Positions 21,545-27,144 of a stretch of DNA of 27,144 nucleotides are shown in pieces (positions within the stretch are counted from its first letter, which is position 1; each line of letters begins with the position of its first letter). The notes under the pieces are model-generated. The model searched no databases, had not been told where the DNA came from, and worked only from the letters and a program-made list of their open reading frames with translations. The stretch spans positions 1 to 27,144 of the forward strand of contig CAZEAC010000056.1 of NCBI GenBank assembly GCA_964510065.1. The letters are read 5' to 3'. The position numbers were made by a program, and so were the translations under genes. This stretch comes from CAZEAC01 sp964510065 (GTDB lineage: Bacteria > Bdellovibrionota_C > UBA2361 > CAIXSY01).

Positions 21545-22810
21545 ATGCCGACTGCTTCTACAAAGCCCGCGCCACCATCGGCAGAAATACCCACGGCAGA
21601 GCCTCTTGCGGATGCGCGGTCGACATCTGAGCAGTTGCGAATTCTGATACTCGTCCAGACTTTATATATCGGCGGCCTTGAAAAGATGGTTCGCGATCTT
21701 TCGCGCGAGCTTAACATCAGCGGTAAGATCCAGCTTCAAGTCTGTGCCTACGAGCAGCCTGCCGAGGATTCGCGGCAGAATTTCGTCGCCGATCTGAGGA
21801 GCTGCGGAATCGTAGTCCATACCTTGCACAAACCTGTCGGTTTCTCACTTTCAACTGTGTTTCAGATTGCTCGGCTGGTGAAGAAGGAACGACTTAGCAT
21901 AATCCACTCACACGATCTTGGCGCGCTGCTGTACGCTGCGATGGCCAAAATTGTGCTACTGGGGAAGGTACGCCTGGTGCACACCCAGCATAGCCTCGTA
22001 AATCTTGCCGAACGGTGGCGCAATCGTCTGTATCAGCGCGTTTTTGCTCGCTTCGTCGATCAGATGGTGACCGTATCGGATGAAACGGCACGGCTCTACC
22101 GCGAGATTGGCGTGGGCAAGGCGCCACTCAGTGTGGTTCACAATGGTATCGCAGTTCCTGCAGCTCCAACTCTCCAGCGCAGCATACGCTTACAAAACCG
22201 TGAAGAGCTTTTGGGTAGTAGCGAAATCACTGAACCGCTCAAGAGCCGCCTTGACTCCATGCGAAACGCAGTCTGGCTTCTCTACATCGCACGAATCCAC
22301 CCGGTAAAAGGACAGCTGCAGGCGCTCAAACTCTGGAGCGAGCTTCCGAGCGCCCTGCATTCGCGCGCGGCGCTCCTTATTGTTGGTCCCGAAGCTTTTG
22401 CCGGTGAAATGGCCAAACTATTAGAGCTTGTAAGAACCTGTCCATCCCCAGATAGAATTTTCGTCCTCGGCGGCACAACGAAGCCTAAGCTCTGGTACGA
22501 TGCCGCCGACGTCGCGTTATCATGTTCCGAATTCGAGGGACTTCCGCTCGGCCCGCTCGAGGCTATCGCGCATGGGCTGCCAATGCTTCTCTCCGATATT
22601 ATCGGCCATCGATTCCTTTCTAGTCGCGCTGAATTTTATCCCCTCGACAATCCGCAAGTGGGAGCACGAAAGTTATCGTCACTTATCGAACAGGCGGAAT
22701 CACCGACTGCTTCTACCGCCAACCAGCTTAAGGCGAGAGCCGAATGGGTCCGAGAGGAATACTCTCTCGAAAAGATGTGTCGTGCCTATGAAGAGATCTA
22801 CCGAAGTTGA
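21545..22810 (+). CDS. GT4-family glycosyltransferase (GT-B fold)
   Basis: 421 residues. A Pro/Ala-rich leader of about 30 residues is followed by the first Rossmann domain (LRILILVQTLYIGGLEKMVR, IIHSHDLGALLYAAM, VRLVHTQHSLVNLAERW). The second domain starts with a conserved LLYIARIHPVKGQLQALKLW and carries the donor-site E-x7-E motif in EFEGLPLGPLEAIAHGLP. GT4 enzymes retain anomeric configuration and use nucleotide-sugar donors. It is probably a cytoplasmic, membrane-associated enzyme of surface-polysaccharide assembly together with the divergent flippase. Because the next gene downstream is a flagellin, flagellin glycosylation is an alternative. There is no other Met near the start, and the ribosome-binding site is weak. 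Confidence 0.9.
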   Translation: MPTASTKPAPPSAEIPTAEPLADARSTSEQLRILILVQTLYIGGLEKMVRDLSRELNISGKIQLQVCAYEQPAEDSRQNFVADLRSCGIVVHTLHKPVGFSLSTVFQIARLVKKERLSIIHSHDLGALLYAAMAKIVLLGKVRLVHTQHSLVNLAERWRNRLYQRVFARFVDQMVTVSDETARLYREIGVGKAPLSVVHNGIAVPAAPTLQRSIRLQNREELLGSSEITEPLKSRLDSMRNAVWLLYIARIHPVKGQLQALKLWSELPSALHSRAALLIVGPEAFAGEMAKLLELVRTCPSPDRIFVLGGTTKPKLWYDAADVALSCSEFEGLPLGPLEAIAHGLPMLLSDIIGHRFLSSRAEFYPLDNPQVGARKLSSLIEQAESPTASTANQLKARAEWVREEYSLEKMCRAYEEIYRS

Positions 22811-22908
22811 GCAAAAGAGACCGATTCGTGGACGCTTGCTAAGAAAAACTCGCATAGCCCTTGCTCACTACGTCACTACTCACTGGGTTGTAGGTAGCAT
22901 TCTCCTCA
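22811..22908. other. Short gene-free stretch after the glycosyltransferase gene
   Basis: Nothing recognised before the inverted repeat that starts at 22909. Confidence 0.4.
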
Positions 22909-22979
22909 CACTCTGTGACCTCTGTGTCTCTGTGGTTTAAATGCATTATAAACCACAGAGACACAGAGGTCACAGAGTG
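22909..22979. repeat. Perfect 31-bp inverted repeat, CTCTGTG family
   Basis: The arms 22909-22939 and 22949-22979 are exact reverse complements with a 9-nt loop (22940-22948), and the loop itself contains the palindrome AATGCATT. The arm is built of ACCTCTGTG/TCTCTGTGG words and so is internally repetitive. A degenerate relative is at 11021-11070. It lies between the glycosyltransferase and flagellin genes and could terminate the former, but similar palindromes are common between genes in environmental bacterial genomes as REP-like elements. Confidence 0.9.
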
Positions 22980-23172
22980 AGGGAAAGAATACCCGGGGTT
23001 AATGAGTAATTACACTACATCCTCAAATAGCTATTCCACCGGGAAATTCCGCTGCCCGCCAATTCCTCCTCTTCTCAAATTTAGCCCCAGAATCTAAGCT
23101 TCCCGGCGCCGACAACCGTTCTTCTACTCCGGGTCGAAAGATCCAAGGATTCAGAGCTCACAAGGAACGTGA
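22980..23172. other. Flagellin upstream region
   Basis: It must contain the flagellin promoter. Only weak candidates were seen: a GG-N10-GC pair at 23042-23055 with poor flanking matches to sigma-54, and GCCGACAA at 23108-23115, which resembles a sigma-28 -10 box but has no TAAA box at the proper distance. The last 15 nt form the hairpin described separately. Confidence 0.35.
23158..23172 (+). promoter_or_regulatory. RBS hairpin with CsrA-like GGA loop before flagellin
   Basis: TCAC (23158-23161) and GTGA (23169-23172) pair around the loop AAGGAAC, which is the ribosome-binding site of the flagellin gene. ACAAGGA matches the core of CsrA/RsmA sites (ACARGGAUG). A second AAGGA lies about 18 nt upstream (near 23146). 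CsrA control of flagellin translation is established in Bacillus; here it is inferred. Confidence 0.4.
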
Positions 23173-25062
23173 ATGGCTATCATTAGCTACAAAGGGTCAG
23201 GCATTGCCGAGACGACGATTCGGCATTCTAACGACGCCATCGCAAAGCTCTCCGACAATTTTTCACGCCTCTCTTCCGGTTTAAGAATCAATAGCGCAAA
23301 AGACGATCCCGCTGGCCTCGCGATGTCGTCCGCGCTGCGCGTCGACACACAGGTGTTTTCTCAAGGCATAAGAAATCTAAATGATGGCATCAGCGCGCTC
23401 AACATCGCCGATAGCGCAGTCGACGAACTTTCATCAATCAGCAAGCGCTTAGAAGAGTTGGCTCAACAATCAGCAACTGGAAGCTATGTGCTTACTCAAA
23501 GAAAAGCCTTCCAGAGCGAGGCCGATGCGCTCGTCGATGAATTCAACCGTATTATTTCGAGTGTTAAATTCAACAATCGGACCTTGCTTGATCTTAGCAA
23601 TCCTCAGCTCACTGTACAGGCCGGCTACGGCACGACTGGGCAGCTTACCGCTTCGTTCGGCAGCGGACTTTCACACGGCATAAATTCTGCGGGAACATTT
23701 ACGAATACTGGACCGGCAAGTACAGCTGATACCGCAATTGCGCAACAGCAGCTTGATTTTAATGGCGATGGTCACTTCGACATTGTCACAGTTATGACTG
23801 GAGTTGGAGCAAAAATACAGTTCGGAAACGGCGATGGTACCTTTCTCGCAACTTCGAATATAGCTCTCGCCGCGGCGATTAGCAACGTAGCGGGTGGAGA
23901 CTTCAACGGCGACGGATACCAGGACATAATGATGATAAGCGGGGTAACCGGCCACGTTTCACTCGGAAACGGTAACGGCACATTTCGTGCCGGGATAACG
24001 GTTTCAAACACGCTCGCGACAAACGCCTCAGTCTACGGAGTGACTGTTGCCGACTTTAACGGCGATGGCAAAGATGATGTGGCGACAGTGGCAGACGGGT
24101 CAGTTTCATTCAATCTCGCGACTTCAAATGGCCAATTCTCCGTAAAAACAGACCTCGCTGCAGCGCTGGGAGCAACTTCCGGGTCGATTGCGACGGGTGA
24201 CTTCAATGGCGATGGAAGGGTCGATATCATAGCGGATCGATCGAACTCCTCGCCGACGGTCTTCCTAAATCAAGGCGGGACCTTTACCAACTCTCAAACC
24301 CTCAGTATAACCGCGGGTGATACTGGCACTGCCGTATCCGATGTCAATCGGGACGGCTATGACGACATAGTCATCTACAGCGACAACCGCATCAACATTT
24401 ACGTCGCTAACTCGAATGGGACTTTTTCGACTCCGCAGACACTCGCGGCCACTACAGGTGTAGTCACCGAAGAAATTGGGGTAGGCGATCTTACTGGTGA
24501 CGGATTTGACGACATTATTTTTACAAGCTTCGGCACAGGTTTAGCATACCTTTTTGCCGGAAATGGCAACGGCACCTTCAGTAGTGCAACAACATCAGCC
24601 ACTGCCAGTGAAAACGGTGTCGGCTTAGTAATCGCCGACTTTAACGAAGACGGCGTCAACGACTTCGCACAGACGAATTCGAGCGGCGCCTACTATCAGG
24701 CAAACACGACGCAGTCTACCAGGCTCGGCTATCTCTATCTTCTGGACCAAGATGGCGCGCGGCGGGCGCTTGCGACGATGAATACAGTCGAAAATCGTAT
24801 CACCAAAGAGCGCGGTGCCTTGGGCGCTGGGCAGTCACGATTCGAAGTGGCGCTGTCTGCACTTGATGCTGCCCATTCGCACAGCAAAGAAGCGGCGTCG
24901 CGAATAACCGATATTGATGTTGCGGAGGAGTCGGCGGACCTTGTGCGAAATAAGATTCTCTCCAACGCCGGCACGGCGCTTCTTGCGCAGGCCAACAATC
25001 AGGGCAAGATCGTACTCTCGCTCTTGCAAACTAAGAAGCGCGGATCAAAGGGGCGGCGTTAG
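23173..25062 (+). CDS. Flagellin with an inserted seven-repeat FG-GAP beta-propeller
   Basis: The 629-residue protein is a flagellar filament subunit. Residues 1-140 are a standard flagellin N-terminal D0/D1 part (LSSGLRINSAKDDPAGLAMS, ISKRLEELAQQSATG, FNNRTLLD). Residues about 515-620 are the C-terminal part (ENRITKERGALGAGQSRFE, ITDIDVAEESADLVRNKIL, AQANNQGKIVLSLL). The surface-exposed middle is replaced by seven FG-GAP/VCBS repeats with DxNxDGxxD calcium loops starting at Asp195, 243, 294, 343, 390, 439 and 489. The spacing of 47-51 residues matches blades of an integrin-alpha-type propeller. After LSLLQ there is an extra basic tail TKKRGSKGRR; most flagellins end at LSLL plus one or two residues. 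The ribosome-binding site AAGGA is 6 nt upstream. The last 32 bp overlap the convergent MFS gene. A Ca-dependent adhesive filament is inferred. Confidence 0.95.
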   Translation: MAIISYKGSGIAETTIRHSNDAIAKLSDNFSRLSSGLRINSAKDDPAGLAMSSALRVDTQVFSQGIRNLNDGISALNIADSAVDELSSISKRLEELAQQSATGSYVLTQRKAFQSEADALVDEFNRIISSVKFNNRTLLDLSNPQLTVQAGYGTTGQLTASFGSGLSHGINSAGTFTNTGPASTADTAIAQQQLDFNGDGHFDIVTVMTGVGAKIQFGNGDGTFLATSNIALAAAISNVAGGDFNGDGYQDIMMISGVTGHVSLGNGNGTFRAGITVSNTLATNASVYGVTVADFNGDGKDDVATVADGSVSFNLATSNGQFSVKTDLAAALGATSGSIATGDFNGDGRVDIIADRSNSSPTVFLNQGGTFTNSQTLSITAGDTGTAVSDVNRDGYDDIVIYSDNRINIYVANSNGTFSTPQTLAATTGVVTEEIGVGDLTGDGFDDIIFTSFGTGLAYLFAGNGNGTFSSATTSATASENGVGLVIADFNEDGVNDFAQTNSSGAYYQANTTQSTRLGYLYLLDQDGARRALATMNTVENRITKERGALGAGQSRFEVALSALDAAHSHSKEAASRITDIDVAEESADLVRNKILSNAGTALLAQANNQGKIVLSLLQTKKRGSKGRR

Positions 25063-26230
25063 CCCCTCCGCGCCACCAAAACGCGGCTGAAACGAGAATG
25101 CCGATAGTCGAAAGCTGCATCGCTATCGCAAGCGAACTGCGATCAGCCAAAGCCCCGATCAGCACTGGCGCGGTGGCTGCGCCGAAAAGGTTAATTGCGA
25201 ATATGGTTACCCCCTGCGTAAGCGTAACAAGTCCCTTTGGCGCACCAAGCACCAATACTGAATTGATAGGCCCCACCGAGGCAAACACAAGAAGCTCCGC
25301 AAAAAACGCAAATACCAGAAAGAGAGCTTTGCTTTCTACAAGAAATGCTGCGGCGAGCGGTGGTGCGGCCAAAATAGAGACTATCGCGCAAAATCGGCTC
25401 ATGACTGAGAGTGGATCCGCACTATCTTTCGATAGCGCTGAAGCAATTCTTCCTCCAACAAACGTTCCCAAGAGGCCTGTCACCACGAGAACTCCGCCAA
25501 AAAGCTGCGTTATTGCATCAATACTGAAACCTAGATCAACACCATGCGTGGTAACAAAGGCGGCGATTCCATTTAACGCAAATGAATTTAAAATATATCC
25601 CAAAATAGCCAGCCGAATCACGCGCAGGGAGAGCACCTCTTTGACACCGCGAAGCAGAGAAACATCCAAATTCACATTATTCTTTGGAGCTTCTTTCAAA
25701 AAGCAAAGTGCTGCGGCGAGTGCTATTCCAGGAAATCCGCAAATGAGGAGTGCGTTGCGCCAACTCGATGCGGCGGCGATAGTTCCACCCAGAAAATAGC
25801 CAAGCGCCGCGCCAGCTGGCACCGCACAAAAAAAGATTGAAAGCGCATTATTTACCGCGACGGTATCCCCTCCACCGCGATCCTTTATATAGCCGGGAGC
25901 GATAGTACCAAAGCTTGCTTCACCAATCCCAATCATTGCGCGCGCAAGGAAAAACGCGACGAGCGTGGCAACATAGGCACTCGCCATCGTTGCCAAACTC
26001 CACACGCCAACACCAATTGCCATTAGCAACGGGCGATTCATCCGATCGCCTAGATACCCGAAGATTGGGGAAAAAACGACATAGCCAAGCACAAATGCCG
26101 AAACTAACCGACCGCTCTGCTCCTTATTCAGCATGAAATCGATCTGTATGAGCGGCAGAAGCGCTGGGACGAGGTAGCGATCAAGATAATTGAGAATATT
26201 AATAGAAGTGAGGAAGAGCAACATGCGCAT
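25031..26230 (-). CDS. MFS transporter, Spinster-like
   Basis: 399 residues and about 12 membrane helices. The loop after the second helix (GYLGDRMNRPLLMAIGVGVW) is the MFS motif A region, followed by FFLARAMIGIGEASFGTIAP, which is characteristic of the Spinster (SPNS) branch and close relatives. It is an inner-membrane secondary transporter. Eukaryotic SPNS proteins carry lysophospholipids or sphingolipids; bacterial homologues are poorly assigned, so the substrate is open. Two close ATGs (26230, 26224) are possible starts and neither has a clear ribosome-binding site. Its 3' end overlaps the flagellin gene by 32 bp in convergent orientation. There is no obvious functional link to the flagellar genes. 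Confidence 0.88.
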   Translation of the reverse strand: MRMLLFLTSINILNYLDRYLVPALLPLIQIDFMLNKEQSGRLVSAFVLGYVVFSPIFGYLGDRMNRPLLMAIGVGVWSLATMASAYVATLVAFFLARAMIGIGEASFGTIAPGYIKDRGGGDTVAVNNALSIFFCAVPAGAALGYFLGGTIAAASSWRNALLICGFPGIALAAALCFLKEAPKNNVNLDVSLLRGVKEVLSLRVIRLAILGYILNSFALNGIAAFVTTHGVDLGFSIDAITQLFGGVLVVTGLLGTFVGGRIASALSKDSADPLSVMSRFCAIVSILAAPPLAAAFLVESKALFLVFAFFAELLVFASVGPINSVLVLGAPKGLVTLTQGVTIFAINLFGAATAPVLIGALADRSSLAIAMQLSTIGILVSAAFWWRGGANAAPLIRAS

Positions 26231-26409
26231 AGTGCAGGTAGGAGAATTGCCGATTTATCTACTGCTGCCAAGCGAGTCATCGAGTGTCACAAATGGAACA
26301 GTCCTAATTAGCTGAATGTGCTCTATAATTTTGATAGTGAGCAAATTCAGATTGTGCACTGACGCAAGCTTTCTTACAATTTAGATGTGAAATTTCCGTT
26401 GGTTACACT
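26231..26409. other. Intergenic region upstream of the sigma-54-type promoter
   Basis: No gene. It is A+T-rich in the middle (CTATAATTTTGATAG near 26320) and may contain activator sites for the sigma-54 promoter as well as the MFS promoter on the minus strand. Confidence 0.35.
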
Positions 26410-26426
26410 TTGGCAAAGAACTTGCT
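26410..26426 (+). promoter_or_regulatory. Sigma-54-type -24/-12 promoter
   Basis: TTGGCAAAGAACTTGCT fits the consensus YTGGCAC-N5-TTGCW: GG and GC are exactly 10 nt apart and both flanks agree. Perfect 7-bp inverted repeats GTTACAC (26402-26408) and GTGTAAC (26443-26449) bracket it and could bind a regulator. It would start a leader of about 200 nt before the 112-aa gene. Sigma-54 commonly drives flagellar genes in proteobacteria. Confidence 0.65.
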
Positions 26427-26478
26427 TAACTGTTTAACCACTGTGTAACTACAGAGTAACTAGAGCGCAGGACGCGCC

Positions 26479-26546
26479 GGGCCTCACAAGTCCTTCGTGG
26501 CATAGCCCAAGGACGAAAAAAACCGAGGCCTGACAAGGGATTGTCA
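26479..26546 (+). promoter_or_regulatory. Structured leader: nested stems and a GGGA-loop hairpin
   Basis: GGCCTC (26480-26485) pairs with GAGGCC (26525-26530). Inside it GTCCTT (26490-26495) pairs with AAGGAC (26509-26514), and inside that GGC-ATA-GCC (26499-26507). Directly after, TGACAA (26531-26536) and TTGTCA (26541-26546) close on a GGGA loop. It lies between the promoter and the 112-aa gene. It may be a regulatory leader or a small RNA; no known riboswitch class was recognised. Confidence 0.45.
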
Positions 26547-26637
26547 CTTATTGTTGTTTGTAATTTAGGACAGGCAACACTTCGCAGAAGGAACGTAATA
26601 ACCATTAATGACTCGAAGGAAATTGGGAGAGTGACTC

Positions 26638-26976
26638 ATGCATAGTGACAATATCATCGATAGACTTTTTGCCTCTTTTACCGAACTTGAAGGCGCGATT
26701 CAAAGCGCAAAGAAGACCCTTTCGCAAAAGGAGTCTGTTCCGAGCGCCGTAATCGCCAGGCTTAATTCGTATGATGGAATTCTGGCCAAGCAGAAAGGGC
26801 TCGCCCAAGAGCTCTGTCAGTTTATCAGCCAGGGCAATTGGGACGAAGTTTCACGGCATGTAAATCTTATTAATGGGCTCTCGGCAATGATCCGCGATGA
26901 CGCGCGCGCGATTCTGCAGTCCATTTCGACGAATACCGATGCGCCTGGCGATGATGATTCATTGAATTTTTGCTAA
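26638..26976 (+). CDS. Small helical protein, possibly flagellum-related
   Basis: 112 residues, predicted all-helical with no signal peptide. Two long amphipathic segments can be read (IDRLFASFTELEGAIQSAKK and LAQELCQFISQGNWDEVSRH), followed by LINGLSAMIRDDARAILQSI and an acidic tail (DAPGDDDSL) ending in Cys. The size and helical build recall FlgN/FliT-type flagellar chaperones and related short proteins, but no diagnostic motif confirms this. The ribosome-binding site GGGAG is about 8 nt before the ATG. Its own sigma-54-type promoter and its position one gene from the flagellin suggest membership of the flagellar regulon (inference). Confidence 0.72.
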   Translation: MHSDNIIDRLFASFTELEGAIQSAKKTLSQKESVPSAVIARLNSYDGILAKQKGLAQELCQFISQGNWDEVSRHVNLINGLSAMIRDDARAILQSISTNTDAPGDDDSLNFC

Positions 26977-26984
26977 ATTTCGCA

Positions 26985-27029
26985 CTCCGCGGCTCTTGTC
27001 TGAATTTTTGTTACACACGAGCCGCGGAG
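26985..27029. terminator. 11-bp GC-rich hairpin after the 112-aa gene
   Basis: CTCCGCGGCTC (26985-26995) and GAGCCGCGGAG (27019-27029) are exact complements with a 23-nt loop. The stem is strong and begins 8 nt past the stop, but no T-run follows. It is probably a terminator or mRNA-stabilising stem. Confidence 0.5.
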
Positions 27030-27144
27030 ACATATCTAGTACATTGCAAACAAAATAACTTATCCTTCCTCTCGGTTCTAACTCGGTGCTCCCTGTGCCT
27101 TGTAAGTTCTTTTTCAGGCAGTTTCCGTGGTGCACACTAGGAGA
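27030..27144. other. Gene-free right edge
   Basis: No gene seen. The window ends in AGGAGA (27139-27144), a possible ribosome-binding site for a plus-strand gene starting just outside. Confidence 0.35.

Noticed and set aside
23089..23115. Sigma-28 promoter for the flagellin (GCCGACAA at 23108-23115)
   Set aside because: The -10-like box is acceptable, but there is no TAAA-type -35 box at the required distance of about 15 nt.
22811..23172. CRISPR-like array from the repeated CTCTGTG words
   Set aside because: The repeats form one inverted palindrome, with no regularly spaced direct repeats, spacers or cas genes.
25098..25799. Long plus-strand open frame (233 codons) across the MFS gene
   Set aside because: It is antisense to a clear membrane transporter, has a low-complexity Ser/Thr/Arg composition, and has no RBS or family match.

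Overview
The window looks like chromosome of a motile, diderm (Gram-negative) bacterium with about half G+C. An AsmA-type envelope protein, secreted and inner-membrane proteins, a Wzx-type flippase, a flagellin and a sigma-54-type promoter all point that way. A deltaproteobacterial, Bdellovibrionota-like or related lineage is plausible, but no marker gene fixes the taxon. Most genes are intact and closely packed. No tRNA, rRNA or CRISPR array was seen.

Left edge (1-556): the 5' part of an IS3-family insertion sequence (orfA complete, orfB running off the edge in the -1 frame) abuts the last 52 codons of a tyrosine recombinase gene, so this is the scar of an older mobile element. From 767 to 13091 comes a run of mostly minus-strand housekeeping and hypothetical genes: a 720-aa orphan, a SHOCT membrane protein coupled to a sulfatase-superfamily enzyme, a VOC protein, a periplasmic DUF4124-glutaredoxin with an orphan partner, a HAD hydrolase, a three-gene group (orphan, cupin-like protein, small orphan), a macro-domain/CBS pair and a PfkB sugar kinase. 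A 180-bp MITE-like palindrome with a CTAA target duplication sits exactly between the first two genes of the three-gene group.

13392-16642 (+) holds a coupled pair: an AsmA-like protein and a CbbX/SpoVK-type AAA+ ATPase with a TerB-like N-terminus. 16786-22810 is a surface-polysaccharide-type locus: a JmjC/cupin-8 protein, two FemAB/CelD-type GNAT acyltransferases, a Wzx-like flippase and a GT4 glycosyltransferase.

The most unusual gene is the flagellin at 23173-25062. Conserved D0/D1 ends flank seven regularly spaced FG-GAP calcium-binding repeats, which predicts a seven-bladed integrin-type beta-propeller displayed on every subunit of the filament. Its ribosome-binding site lies in the loop of a small hairpin with a CsrA-like core. 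After a convergent Spinster-like MFS gene, a good -24/-12 (sigma-54) promoter with a roughly 200-nt structured leader precedes a 112-aa helical protein that may belong to the flagellar regulon.

Two palindromic repeat families recur between genes: the 180-bp MITE, and CTCTGTG-type palindromes (one a perfect 31-bp inverted repeat). The MITE and one of the CTCTGTG palindromes end in the same 14-nt string.
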